Assembly: GCF_023016265.1 (NCBI RefSeq)
Contig: NZ_CP095412.1
Location: forward strand, 2,728,001 to 2,792,000
Direction: 5' to 3'
Length of the DNA: 64,000 nt
DNA from: Blastococcus sp. PRF04-17
Lineage (GTDB): Bacteria > Actinomycetota > Actinomycetes > Mycobacteriales > Geodermatophilaceae
Shown: in pieces, positions 27,345-37,227 of the stretch
Numbering within the stretch: position 1 is the first letter of the stretch
How the letters are laid out: the number at the start of each line of letters is the position of its first letter
The notes under the pieces: model-generated
Database searches by the model: none
The model's input: only the letters and a program-made list of their open reading frames with translations
Told to the model about the DNA's origin: nothing
Position numbers and translations under genes: made by a program

Positions 27345-27458
27345 GGCACCTCCCGGGCGAGATCGGTTCGGAACGCCCGACCCTACCGACGCTGGAGGGG
27401 TCCGGCCGGAGCGCACGGGGTAGGGCGGGAGACCGCCCACCGATCACGAGGAGTCAAC

Positions 27459-27827
27459 GTGCCGGACCCCGACCGCGTGCCCGCAGCAGACCTGCCGCCC
27501 GGAACGGTCCGCCGGGCCGGGGCCTGGGCGGTGGGCAACCGCGGGCCGGCGGGCGAGGACCGGTACTTCGCCGTGTCCCGCCGCTGCCGGCACCAGCTCG
27601 CCGACCTCTCCGAGGGCACGGTGGACGCCGACGGCTGCCTGGTCTGCCCCTGGCACCAGAGCCGCTACGACCTCCGGACCGGCGAGATGGTCGAGGGGCC
27701 GAAGGGCTTCCTCGGCTACCACGGACCGACGCCCGGCTACACCCAGCTGGTCGAGCTGGTCGGCCGGATCGCCCGGCTGCGGGTGCGCCGCGCGGTGCGC
27801 CGCAGCGACGACGTCGTCCTCGAGTAG
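27459..27827 (+). CDS. Rieske [2Fe-2S] protein, 122 aa
   Basis: The cluster ligands are Cys and His in SRRCRHQLADLSEG and in CLVCPWHQSRYDL, the C-x-H...C-x2-H pattern. The protein is a single Rieske domain without membrane anchor or signal, so it is probably a soluble electron carrier or oxygenase ferredoxin. The start GTG follows GAGGAG. It stands alone; the convergent transporter operon is separated by a terminator hairpin. Confidence 0.9.
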   Translation: MPDPDRVPAADLPPGTVRRAGAWAVGNRGPAGEDRYFAVSRRCRHQLADLSEGTVDADGCLVCPWHQSRYDLRTGEMVEGPKGFLGYHGPTPGYTQLVELVGRIARLRVRRAVRRSDDVVLE

Positions 27828-27829
27828 GC

Positions 27830-27867
27830 GGAGTGGGAGGGGCGCGGAAACCGCGCCCTCCCACTCC
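27830..27867. terminator. Bidirectional terminator between Rieske gene and transporter operon
   Basis: Left arm GGAGTGGGAGGGGCGCGG and right arm CCGCGCCCTCCCACTCC pair over 17 bases around an AAA loop, with one bulged G. It sits between two convergent stops. The bulge may itself reflect a missing C in the right arm. Confidence 0.85.
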
Positions 27868-27869
27868 AC

Positions 27870-29008
27870 TCAGGTGCGTTCGATCGGCTGGTCCACGCCC
27901 TGCACGAGCGCGTCGCTCTCCGGGTTCTCGGCTCCGGTCGCCCGCACGTCCACCCCCATGGTCGCCGCCACCTGCTCGGCCGACTTCGGCCGCAGGACGC
28001 CGTCCCGGATCTGCTCGGCCCAGTGGCAGCTGACCAGCCGGCCCGGCGCCAGCTCGCGCAGCACCGGCACCTCGTCGTCGCACCGGGTCTCCTGCCGCCA
28101 CGGGCAGCGGGTGTGGAACCGGCAGCCGCTGGGCGGGTTGGCCGGCGAGGGCAGGTCGCCGGCCAGCAGGATCCGCTCGCGGCGCTCCTCGACCACCGGG
28201 TCCGGCACGGGGACGGCGCTCATCAGCGCGCGCGTGTACGGATGCAGCGGTTGCTCGTAGAGGGCGTCGGCCGGCGCCTGCTCGACCAGCGAGCCGAGGT
28301 ACATGACGCCGACGACGTCGCTGATGTGCCGCACCACCGCCAGGTCGTGCGCGATCACCAGGTAGGTCAGGCCGAGCCGCTGCTGCAGCTCCTCGAGCAG
28401 GTTGAGCACCTGCGCCTGCACCGAGACGTCGAGCGCGGACACGGGCTCGTCGGCGATCAGCAGGTCCGGCTCGAGGGTCAGCGCACGCGCGATGCCGATC
28501 CGCTGCCGCTGGCCGCCGGAGAACTCGTGCGGATAGCGCCGCAGCGCCGCTGAGGGGAGCCCGACGGAGTCGAGCAGCCTGCGGATCTTCTCGGCGACGC
28601 CCTTCGACCCGCCGCCGAGGCCGTGGGCGCGCAGCGGCTCGGACAGCAGCGACTCCACGTTCTGGCGTGGATCGAGGCTGCCGAGCGGGTCCTGGAAGAC
28701 CATCTGCATGCGCTGCCGCATGCGCCGCAGCGGCTCCCCCTTGAGCGCGGCGACGTCCGTGCCGTCGAAGAGCACCTTGCCGTCGGTCGGCTCCACCAGC
28801 CGCAGGATCGCCCGGCCCAGGGTGGACTTCCCGCAGCCCGATTCGCCCACCAGCCCGTACGTGGAACCGCGCGGGACGGCGAGGTCGACGCCGTCCACCG
28901 CCCGCACGTGCCCGACCGTGCGGTCGAACACGATGCCGCGCTTGATGGGGAAGTGGACCTTCAGCCCCTCCACCCGCAGCAGGTCGTCGGTCGGCGTGGG
29001 GACGGCGG

Positions 29009-29012
<4 letters not shown>
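27870..29012 (-). CDS. Dipeptide/oligopeptide ABC transporter ATPase (DppF/OppF type), 380 aa
   Basis: Walker [10 protein letters not shown], signature [15 protein letters not shown], Walker [13 protein letters not shown], and the C-terminal oligopeptide motif with cysteines ([16 protein letters not shown]), which in this family can bind an iron-sulfur cluster. The ATG overlaps the stop of the preceding ATPase (ATGA). It drives peptide uptake with the DppD-type partner. Confidence 0.93.
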
Positions 29013-30081
<1,069 letters not shown>

Positions 30082-30088
30082 GTCGCGC

Positions 30089-31030
30089 TCACCGCCGGAA
30101 CTTCGGGTCGAGGGCCTCGCGCAACCGCTCGCCGAGGAGGGTGAAGCCGAGGGCGACGATGATGATGCACAACGCTGGATAGATGGCGAGCTCCGGTCGG
30201 ATGGAGAGGAAGCGCTGCGCGCTGGCCAGCATGGCGCCCCATTCCGGCCGGGCGATGTTGGGGTCGCCGAGGCCGAGGAACGACAGCGCCGCCGCCTCGA
30301 TGATCGCCGTCGCTAGGGACAGGGTCGCCTGCACGATGACCGGGGACAGCGAGTTGGGCAGCACGTGGCTGAACACGATGCGGGCCCGCTTGACGCCGAG
30401 GGCGCGCGCGGCCACGGCGTAGTCGCTGTTGCGCTGGGTGAGCATCGATCCGCGCAGCAGCCGGGCGAAGATCGGCACCTGGGTGACGGCGATGGCGATC
30501 ATCAACGAGTACTGGTTCTGGCCCAGCAGGACCGAGACCGTGATCGCCATCAGCAGGGCGGGGATCGACAGCAGGATGTCGACGAAGCGCATGACCACGG
30601 TGTCCACCCAGCCGCCGAACGCCCCGGCCAGGACGCCGAGCGCCATGCCGACGGCGACGCCGAGCACGGTGGAGACGACACCGATGAGCAGCGACTGCCG
30701 GGAGCCGTAGATCAACCGCGACAGCAGGTCGCGGCCGAGGTTGTCGACGCCCAGCGGGAAGCCCTCGCGGCTGCCGGGGATCACGCCGGGCCGGATGTCG
30801 GACAGCAGGTACTGCACCAGCGGGTCCCTGGGCGCCAGCAGCGGCGCGAACGCGGCGACGACCAGGAACACCAGGACGATGACCGCGCCGATGATCGCCA
30901 CCGGGTCGCGGCGCAGCCGCCGGAACGCGCTCCTGGTGAGGGAGACCCCGCCCTCCCCCTCGGGGACCTGACCCGCTCGGGCAGCGAGTTCGTCGATCCG
31001 CCGTCGCTTGGTGTCGCCCAGCGCGGTCAT
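30089..31030 (-). CDS. Dipeptide-type ABC transporter permease (DppC), 313 aa
   Basis: BPD-type inner-membrane permease. It has an N-terminal extension and OppC signal region ([20 protein letters not shown]), then [20 protein letters not shown], typical of DppC/NikC. The EAA loop for ATPase contact reads [20 protein letters not shown]. It is the fourth gene of the operon by position from dppF, and 7 bases separate it from dppD. Confidence 0.93.
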   Translation of the reverse strand: MTALGDTKRRRIDELAARAGQVPEGEGGVSLTRSAFRRLRRDPVAIIGAVIVLVFLVVAAFAPLLAPRDPLVQYLLSDIRPGVIPGSREGFPLGVDNLGRDLLSRLIYGSRQSLLIGVVSTVLGVAVGMALGVLAGAFGGWVDTVVMRFVDILLSIPALLMAITVSVLLGQNQYSLMIAIAVTQVPIFARLLRGSMLTQRNSDYAVAARALGVKRARIVFSHVLPNSLSPVIVQATLSLATAIIEAAALSFLGLGDPNIARPEWGAMLASAQRFLSIRPELAIYPALCIIIVALGFTLLGERLREALDPKFRR

Positions 31031-31061
31031 CGGCGCTGCCCCCCGTCCGCTTCCGCGAGCG

Positions 31062-32066
31062 TCATCGGACGCGCACCCTCGGGTCGAGCAGGCCGTACGA
31101 GATGTCGACCAGCAGGTTCACCAGCACGTAGATGACGGCCAGCATGAGGATGAAGCCCTGGAGGATGGCGAAGTCCCGGTAGGTGATCGCGTCGCGCAGC
31201 GCCAGCCCGACGCCACCGAAGGCGAACACCGTCTCGGTCAGCACCGCGCCGGAGAGCAGGAGGCCGGTGTACAGCCCGATCGTCGTGATGACCGGCAGCA
31301 GCGCGTTCCTGAGGATGTGGCGCCGCCGGACCGTCGACGTCGCCAGGCCCTTGGCGTTCGCCGTCCGCACGTAGTCCTCGTTGACCACGTCGAGAACCGC
31401 CGCGCGAGTGATCCGGACGATGATCGCCAGCGGGATGGTGCCCAGCGCGATGGCCGGGAGGATCAGGTGCAGGACGGCGTCCCAGGCGGCGTCCCACTCC
31501 CGCGTGAGCAGCCCGTCGAGCACGTAGAAGTTGGTGACGCGCGTGGCGTCGATGCGCACGTCCTGCCGGCCGGAGCCCGGCAGCCAGCCCAGCTCGACGG
31601 CGAACAGGACCCGGAGGAGGTAGGCGAGGAAGAACACCGGGATGGCCACGCCGACCAGCGACCCCACGACGGAGGCGGAGTCCAGGAAGCTGCCGTAGCG
31701 CCGGGCGGCGAAGTAGCCCAGGGGGATGCCGATGCCGATCGCGAAGATCATCGCCATCACGGTCAGCTCGATGGTGCCGGGGAAGCGCTCCAGGAAGACG
31801 TCGGTGACCGACCGTCCGTACTGCGTCGAGTTGCCGAAGTCCAGCCTGACCGCCCGCCCCAGGAACCGCAGGTACTGCACGTAGAGCGGCTCGTCGAGAC
31901 CGAAGAGTTCGTTGTACTGCGCGATCGCCTCGGGTGTGGCTCGTTCGCCCAGGGCTGCCTGGGCGGGGCCGCCGGGCAGGGCCCGCAACCAGGCGAACAG
32001 GAGGACCGACAGCCCCAGCAGGATCGGGATCAGCTGGAGCAACCGCTGGACGATGAAGCGGAGCAC
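31062..32066 (-). CDS. Dipeptide-type ABC transporter permease (DppB), 334 aa
   Basis: Starts MLRFIVQRLLQLIPILLGLS, as DppB proteins do. FGLDEPLYVQYLRFLGRAV and LDFGNSTQYGRSV are the conserved periplasmic region, and the EAA-like loop is YVRTANAKGLATSTVRRRHI. It pairs with DppC in the membrane. A strong hairpin separates it from the binding-protein gene upstream. Confidence 0.93.
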   Translation of the reverse strand: MLRFIVQRLLQLIPILLGLSVLLFAWLRALPGGPAQAALGERATPEAIAQYNELFGLDEPLYVQYLRFLGRAVRLDFGNSTQYGRSVTDVFLERFPGTIELTVMAMIFAIGIGIPLGYFAARRYGSFLDSASVVGSLVGVAIPVFFLAYLLRVLFAVELGWLPGSGRQDVRIDATRVTNFYVLDGLLTREWDAAWDAVLHLILPAIALGTIPLAIIVRITRAAVLDVVNEDYVRTANAKGLATSTVRRRHILRNALLPVITTIGLYTGLLLSGAVLTETVFAFGGVGLALRDAITYRDFAILQGFILMLAVIYVLVNLLVDISYGLLDPRVRVR

Positions 32067-32128
32067 GCGCTCGGGTCAGCCTTTCCGGAGGGCGGTGGAA
32101 ATCCCGCGGTCGAACCGACGGTGGGGCC

Positions 32129-32170
32129 GTTCGCGCCGGCGGTGGCGATCCTGCCACCGCCGGCGCGAAC
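32129..32170 (-). terminator. Intercistronic hairpin between dppA and dppB
   Basis: GTTCGCGCCGGCGGTGGC pairs perfectly with GCCACCGCCGGCGCGAAC over 18 bases with a six-base loop. Located just after the binding-protein gene, it probably stops or attenuates transcription and stabilises the upstream mRNA, giving more binding protein than permease. Confidence 0.8.
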
Positions 32171-32184
32171 GTCGAGCAGCGTGC

Positions 32185-33897
32185 TCAGTCCTCCAGGTAG
32201 ACCGTCGCGAAGTCCTCGGCGGTCAGCGGGCTGGGCTCCAGGCCCTGGACGTTCTCCGCCACCACGAGAGCCGGCGGGGAGTGCGAGATCGGGACACCCG
32301 GCAGGTAGTCCATGATCAGCCGGTTGGCCTCCTGGTAGAGGTCCGTCCGGTTCGCCGGGTCCGGCTCGGCGTCGGCCTCGGCCAGCGCCTCGAAGATCTC
32401 CGGTGCGCTGAACGCACCGAACTCGGCGGACGCCTGGTTGTTCTGGTCCTCGGCGAAGAACGTGCCGATGAAGTTGTAGGCGTCGTTGTAGTCGCCGGTC
32501 CAGCCGAGCAGGTGGATGTCGGCCTGACCCGACTGCACCGCCTGCAGGTAGTCCGGGTTCCACTGGAGAGCGGTCGGCTCGATGGTGATGCCGACCTCCT
32601 CCAGGTCCTCGCTGATGACCTGGAACATCGCGGCCGGGTCCGGCAGGTACGGGCGGCTGACGTCGGTCGGGTAGTAGAACCGCAGGGTGAGGTTCTCCTG
32701 ACCGGCCTCGGCCAGCAGCTCGCGCGCCCGGTCGGGGTCGTACTCGTAGGTGGTGACGTCGTCCGCCCAGCCGTCGACGGTCGGCGGCATGAACTGCGTG
32801 GCCACCTCGGCACCCTCGGGCAGCAGCGAGGTCACGATCTCCTCGCGGTTGATCGCGTGCGCGATCGCCTGCCGCACCCGCTCGTCCTGCAGCGCCGGGT
32901 TGGCGTTGACGCCGGCGACGTTCCCGCCGTTGAAGCCCAGGTACAGGATGTTGAACGGGTCGCGGACGAGCACCTGCGCGCCCTGGCCCTCGAGGGACTC
33001 GTAGTCGGCCGGTGAGACGAAGTCGTAGCCGTCGATCGTGCCCGCCTGCAGCTCCTGCCGGCGGGTGTTCCCGTCGGGGATGGTGCGGAAGATGATCCTG
33101 TCGAGCAGCGCGCCCTCGCCCCAGTAGTCCTCGTTGCGGACGATGGTGACCTCGCCGTTGCCCCGGTCCCAGCTGTCGAACTTGAACGGGCCGGTGCCGG
33201 TCGGGTGCTCGAGGGCGTACTCGGTGTAGGTGATGGCGTCCTCGCTGCCGGACAGGTTGTCCGCGTCGTACTCCTCCAGCGCCGCGGGGCTCTGGATGGA
33301 GAACGCGGGCAGCGACAGCGCGGCCGGGAACTTCGAGGTCACCTGGTTGATGCGGATGACCGCGGTGTTCTCGTCCTCGGCCTCGCAGCTCTCGTAGATA
33401 CCGGGGTTGTCGCTGTCGGCGAAGCCGCCGAAGACCGCCTGGTAGTAGTACGAGGCGCTCGGGCTCTGCGCCAGACCGGTGAAGTTGTGCCAGCGGTCGA
33501 AGTTGAAGCAGACGGCGTCGGCGTTGAAGTCGGTGCCGTCGTGGAACTTCACGCCCTCGCGCAGCATGAAGGTGTACTCGAGGCCGTCGTCGCTGACCTC
33601 GTACTCCTCCGCCAGCGCGGGCACCGGCTCGGTGCCGCCCAGTTCGTTGGTGAGCAGGCCCTCGTGGATCTGGCGGGCGATGCGGAACGTCTCGCCGTCG
33701 CTGGCGAACGCGGGGTCGAACATGGCCGGGTCACCGGCCGCGCCGAAGACGAGCGTGCCGCCGGACTGGGCGGCGGCGTCGTTGCCGCCGTCCCCCTCGT
33801 CACCGGAATCCCGGTCACTGGAGGCGCAGGCGGACAAGGTCACTGCTACGAGCGCTGCCGCGGACGCGGCCAGCGCTCGGGGACGACGACGGGTCAT
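32185..33897 (-). CDS. Peptide-binding lipoprotein of the ABC transporter (DppA), 570 aa
   Basis: Lipoprotein signal: MTRRRPRALAASAAALVAVT followed by LSAC, the lipidated cysteine. The mature protein is an SBP family 5 fold: FDPAFASDGETFRIARQIHE, LREGVKFHDGTDFNADAVCF and VRQAIAHAINREEIV are characteristic. It captures di- or oligopeptides outside the membrane. First gene of the operon; TAGGGT at 33987-33992 is a likely -10. Confidence 0.93.
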   Translation of the reverse strand: MTRRRPRALAASAAALVAVTLSACASSDRDSGDEGDGGNDAAAQSGGTLVFGAAGDPAMFDPAFASDGETFRIARQIHEGLLTNELGGTEPVPALAEEYEVSDDGLEYTFMLREGVKFHDGTDFNADAVCFNFDRWHNFTGLAQSPSASYYYQAVFGGFADSDNPGIYESCEAEDENTAVIRINQVTSKFPAALSLPAFSIQSPAALEEYDADNLSGSEDAITYTEYALEHPTGTGPFKFDSWDRGNGEVTIVRNEDYWGEGALLDRIIFRTIPDGNTRRQELQAGTIDGYDFVSPADYESLEGQGAQVLVRDPFNILYLGFNGGNVAGVNANPALQDERVRQAIAHAINREEIVTSLLPEGAEVATQFMPPTVDGWADDVTTYEYDPDRARELLAEAGQENLTLRFYYPTDVSRPYLPDPAAMFQVISEDLEEVGITIEPTALQWNPDYLQAVQSGQADIHLLGWTGDYNDAYNFIGTFFAEDQNNQASAEFGAFSAPEIFEALAEADAEPDPANRTDLYQEANRLIMDYLPGVPISHSPPALVVAENVQGLEPSPLTAEDFATVYLED

Positions 33898-33986
33898 CGC
33901 GGAAAACCTGCCTTCTCGGCCCTCACGGACCGGATGGACTCCGGACGGGACTGCCGTGGACGGAAAACTCCACAGACGCACCGGGG

Positions 33987-33992
33987 ACCCTA
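33987..33992 (-). promoter_or_regulatory. -10 element TAGGGT of the dpp operon
   Basis: TAGGGT on the minus strand lies 90 bases upstream of the dppA ATG. No good -35 was found. The rest of 33898-34049 holds no gene that I can see. Confidence 0.35.
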
Positions 33993-34049
33993 GGACGGCG
34001 TCGTCCGCCCTGGTGAGGGCGTGATCAGCATCGTTCCCAAGCCGTGATA

Positions 34050-34107
34050 AAGGACCCTCCTGCTCCCCACCCCTCGCAAGCGCGCGGCGGGCCCCTGCAG
34101 GCGGGCC
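34050..34107 (+). repeat. Structured intergenic element, copy B (after recR)
   Basis: Begins AAGGACCC; arms CCCTCCTGC (34055-34063) and GCAGGCGGG (34097-34105) pair with one mismatch, plus outer GG/CC. The interior contains CCACCCCTCGCAAGC, shared with copies A, C and D. It lies two bases beyond the recR stop but in the opposite orientation to both flanking genes. Confidence 0.6.
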
Positions 34108-34109
34108 AA

Positions 34110-34709
34110 TCAGGCGTCGATGCGGCGCCGTCCCTCGAACGCGCGACCCAGCGTGACCTCGTCGGCGTACTCCAGGTCGCCCCCGACCGGAAGCCCGCTG
34201 GCCAGACGCGACACCGCCAACCCCATGGGCGACACCAGCCGGGCGAGGTAGGCCGCCGTCGCCTCGCCCTCGAGGTTCGGGTCGGTGGCGATGATCAGCT
34301 CGGTCACGGCACCGCTCATCAGCCGGGTCATGAGCTCCTTGACCCGGAGGTCGTCGGGGCCGACCCCGTCGATCGGGCTGATCGCCCCACCCAGCACGTG
34401 GTAGCGGCCGCGGAACTCGCGGGTGCGCTCGATGGCCACGACGTCCTTGGGCTCCTCGACCACGCACAGGACGTCGTCGCTCCGGCGCGGGTCACGGCAG
34501 ATGCGGCACTGCTCGGACTCCGCGACGTTGTAGCAGGTGACGCAGAAGCGGACCTCCTCCTGGACCCGCTTGAGCGCCGCGGCGAGCCGGCCGACGTCCG
34601 CGGATTCGGCGGCGAGCAGGTGGAAGGCGATCCGCTGGGCGCTCTTGGGCCCGACGCCCGGCAGCCGGCCGAGCTCGTCGATGAGGTCCTGGACGGCGCC
34701 CTCGTACAC
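34110..34709 (-). CDS. recR: Recombination mediator RecR, 199 aa
   Basis: Starts [20 protein letters not shown], including the helix-hairpin-helix. The zinc finger is [17 protein letters not shown] Toprim domain follows ([20 protein letters not shown], then [17 protein letters not shown]). RecR acts with RecF/RecO to load RecA at gaps. GTG at 34709 gives the standard length. It is the last gene of the dnaX-ebfC-recR series, although the TIR gene separates dnaX from the other two. Confidence 0.95.
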   Translation of the reverse strand: MYEGAVQDLIDELGRLPGVGPKSAQRIAFHLLAAESADVGRLAAALKRVQEEVRFCVTCYNVAESEQCRICRDPRRSDDVLCVVEEPKDVVAIERTREFRGRYHVLGGAISPIDGVGPDDLRVKELMTRLMSGAVTELIIATDPNLEGEATAAYLARLVSPMGLAVSRLASGLPVGGDLEYADEVTLGRAFEGRRRIDA

Positions 34710-34740
34710 GGTGTTCCTCGGTTCTCGTGGCGTGCGGCGG

Positions 34741-35082
34741 TCAGAGGCCGGGCAGCCCGAGGCCGCCCCCACCGCCGAGGCCGCCGGCCAGCGGGCCCAT
34801 GGTGCTGGCGGCGAGCTCGTCGGCCGCGCGCTTGGCGTCGCGGACGGCGGCGACGACGAGGTCCTGCAGGGTCTCGACGTCGGACGGGTCGACGGCGTCG
34901 GGCGAGATGGTCAGCGCGCTGAGCTCGCCGCTGCCCGTCATCGTCGCGGTGACCAGGCCGCCGCCGGCCGAGCCGGTGACCTCGGTGCGGGCCAGCTCCT
35001 CCTGGGCGGCGACCAACTGCTGCTGCATCTGCTGCGCCTGCTGGAGCAGCTGGGCCATGTCGGGCTGACCTCCGGGGAACAT
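34741..35082 (-). CDS. ebfC: YbaB/EbfC nucleoid-associated protein, 113 aa
   Basis: Starts [20 protein letters not shown] and continues with the Gln-rich helix and [20 protein letters not shown], the YbaB core. The C-terminus is Gly-rich. These dimers bind DNA and are nearly always encoded between dnaX and recR. TACTCT six bases before the ATG suggests a leaderless transcript and hence a promoter of its own, as expected now that dnaX no longer adjoins it. Confidence 0.93.
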   Translation of the reverse strand: MFPGGQPDMAQLLQQAQQMQQQLVAAQEELARTEVTGSAGGGLVTATMTGSGELSALTISPDAVDPSDVETLQDLVVAAVRDAKRAADELAASTMGPLAGGLGGGGGLGLPGL

Positions 35083-35216
35083 GCCACGAGAGTAAGCCGC
35101 GGATACGACGGGCAGCGGCACGACGAGCTCGCATCGCCCCACGCATCCGCGGCGGCTGCCAGCCCTGCCGCAGGGGGCGAGCAGCCACCCCCAGTTGTCG
35201 TGCACCACCTCGGACG

Positions 35217-35270
35217 CGCATTCGACCCGGGAGTTGCCGGCGAACGGCCCCGCCGAGTCGGTCGAATGCG
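35217..35270. repeat. Inverted repeat CGCATTCGACC ... GGTCGAATGCG upstream of the TIR gene
   Basis: Perfect 11-base arms (35217-35227 and 35260-35270) are separated by 32 bases, 87 bases upstream of the TIR-TPR start. It could be a hairpin, an operator or a remnant of the insertion that brought the gene. Apart from this, the intergenic stretch 35083-35356 shows nothing else. Confidence 0.5.
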
Positions 35271-35356
35271 TTCGGGCTCGCGGAGCCGGAGCGCCTTCCC
35301 GACCTTCCCACCAGCTTCTAGGCTTCGGCTGGATTGAGCCCGAGGGGGCAAGGGCG

Positions 35357-37180
35357 ATGACTCACGTCTTCATCTCGTACAGCCGCAGGGACAAAGAATA
35401 CGTGAACCGCCTCGCCCAATTCCTGAAGCAGGCCGAGATCAGCGTCTTCTACGACAGCGAGATCGGGTACAGCGCGCAGTGGTGGTCGACCATCGTCCGA
35501 CACGTCGATGCGTGCTCCGCCATGGTCGTCGTCATGACACCTGCGCTGGATTCCTCCGACTGGGTGACGAAGGAGGTGCTCCTGGCACGCCGTGCGGGCA
35601 AGCCGATCTTCCCGCTGTTGCTCGAGGGCGAGGGCTACCCGTTGCTGATCGACGTCCAGCATCTGGACGTCAGATCTGGCGTGATGCCCGGCGAGGATTT
35701 CCTCCACGCGCTGCGCACCGCCCTCGGGCTCCCGGCAGCGGCCGAACGCGCGAGGCCGCCGGACCCGGTGCGCCCGATGCACCCGGCGCACCCGACGCAC
35801 TCCGTGCCGGCGGTGGACGTGGTGGGCAGTCCCGTCTCGATCCTCTCCGACCTGCACCTGGACGACCTCGCACTGAAGGTGGAGCGGGCGCACGAGACCC
35901 TCGAGGCCTGGCGCAAGCTGGACGCCGTCGCGGCCAGGCAACCGGCGATGCTCATGATGAAGGCGCGAGCACTCGACCAGCTGTGCGAGGTCACGGAGTG
36001 CCTGACGATCTGCACCGAGGTGCTGAGCGCCGACCCCCAGAGCTCGGAAGCCAAGGTCTTGAAGGCGCGCCAGCTGAGCAGCCTGTCCTACTACGACGAA
36101 GCTCTGGCGCTGGTCGCGGAGGTGCTCGCGCAGCATCCCGACCACGTCGACGCGCTGATCGTCCAGGCGGAGGTGTACCGGGATCGCGAAGTGGATGGCG
36201 GAGAGGTGCTCATCGATCGGGCCCTGGCCATCGAACCGGACAACGCCGAAGCGCTGGCGGTGAAGGCGTCCTTCTTCACCGAGCGTCAAGATTCGACGGC
36301 GGCCGACCGGCTGCTCTCGCGAGCGACCGCGCTGTCACCTGGCTCCGTGTTCGTCGCAACTGGCCGCATCAATCACGCAGTGACGACGGGACAGTTCGAG
36401 AAAGGGCTGGAGCAGGTCGAGGCCCTGGTACGCATATTCCCTCGCTCGCCGATGATCCGCGTTCTCCAGGCGGTCGTCCGCGTCGCCATGCTCTTGAACG
36501 TCGAGGACGCCGAGCGCGACACGAGCGGCCAGGCTGCGGCCGCGGCCCATCAGTTGATCGCCGTCGGACTGGAACTCGGAGCACCGGCTGGGCGGGCGAT
36601 GGTGAGCCTCGGACATTTCGCTCTGGCACTCCTGCATCACCGTTCCGGGGATTCGCGACAGGCCGACGCGGAGCTCGGGAAAGCCGAGCTCCTGGACGCC
36701 GGCACATTTCCCTGGTTGCGGCGCGGGATCTCGTCCCTGCGGGCGGAGGTCGGTGGGCCCTCGCGGAGGGAGGCTCCGCCCGGGCTGCTCGCCGCTCTTG
36801 CGAGGTTCACATCGCCCGACCTGCACCACGCGCCGAGCATCCCGGCCACCATCCTGACCAACGCTCGGGCCGCGTGTGGGCTGGAGACGGACGACCTCGT
36901 CCTCGCTGTCGTTGACTGCACCTGGTTCGGCAGCGCCAAGAACTGCATCGTGTTCACGGATTCGTTCGCCGCCCAGCGACACTCCTGGTTCGCCGGCGAC
37001 CAGCGCACGAGGGTGCCCTACGCGGCGTTGCCGACGACCCCGTACAAGGCACGCGGGAGTGAGGTGGTGAACCCGGAGAGCGGAACGATCTGGTTCACGA
37101 CCCGCGCGAGCCAGGTGTCGGCGAAGCGCGTCGTCGAGATGCTCGATGCCATCAAGGCATGGGTGGCGCCGAGCACCTAG
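35357..37180 (+). CDS. TIR domain-TPR protein with C-terminal unknown domain, 607 aa
   Basis: Residues 1-135 form a bacterial TIR domain ([50 protein letters not shown]). Glu73 in the W-x-x-x-E motif is the likely NAD-hydrolysing residue. A His/Pro-rich linker follows ([13 protein letters not shown]), then TPR-like helical repeats at about residues 170-470 ([40 protein letters not shown]). The last 100 residues form a separate domain with [15 protein letters not shown] chose ATG 35357 because the TIR fold begins there. Base composition looks lower in GC than its neighbours. It sits on the opposite strand between ebfC and dnaX, genes usually adjacent. Function is unknown; defence signalling is inferred from TIR biology. 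Confidence 0.88.
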   Translation: MTHVFISYSRRDKEYVNRLAQFLKQAEISVFYDSEIGYSAQWWSTIVRHVDACSAMVVVMTPALDSSDWVTKEVLLARRAGKPIFPLLLEGEGYPLLIDVQHLDVRSGVMPGEDFLHALRTALGLPAAAERARPPDPVRPMHPAHPTHSVPAVDVVGSPVSILSDLHLDDLALKVERAHETLEAWRKLDAVAARQPAMLMMKARALDQLCEVTECLTICTEVLSADPQSSEAKVLKARQLSSLSYYDEALALVAEVLAQHPDHVDALIVQAEVYRDREVDGGEVLIDRALAIEPDNAEALAVKASFFTERQDSTAADRLLSRATALSPGSVFVATGRINHAVTTGQFEKGLEQVEALVRIFPRSPMIRVLQAVVRVAMLLNVEDAERDTSGQAAAAAHQLIAVGLELGAPAGRAMVSLGHFALALLHHRSGDSRQADAELGKAELLDAGTFPWLRRGISSLRAEVGGPSRREAPPGLLAALARFTSPDLHHAPSIPATILTNARAACGLETDDLVLAVVDCTWFGSAKNCIVFTDSFAAQRHSWFAGDQRTRVPYAALPTTPYKARGSEVVNPESGTIWFTTRASQVSAKRVVEMLDAIKAWVAPST

Positions 37181-37201
37181 CAGCACCTCCCTCCCCGCGT
37201 T

Positions 37202-37216
37202 GCCCGTAGGACGGGC
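37202..37216. terminator. Short hairpin GCCCGT-AGG-ACGGGC between convergent TIR gene and dnaX
   Basis: Six perfect base pairs with a three-base loop lie between the two convergent stops. There is no T tract. A weak bidirectional terminator is possible. Confidence 0.35.
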
Positions 37217-37227
37217 CGGGCGGGTCT

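Noticed and set aside
35195-35356. Extended start of the TIR protein at 35195
   Set aside because: The extra 54 residues are not like any domain and cover an inverted repeat. The TIR fold begins at ATG 35357.
35357-37180. TIR gene as part of a Thoeris or CBASS system
   Set aside because: No SIR2/SLOG effector, cyclase or Cap genes lie nearby; the neighbours are housekeeping genes.
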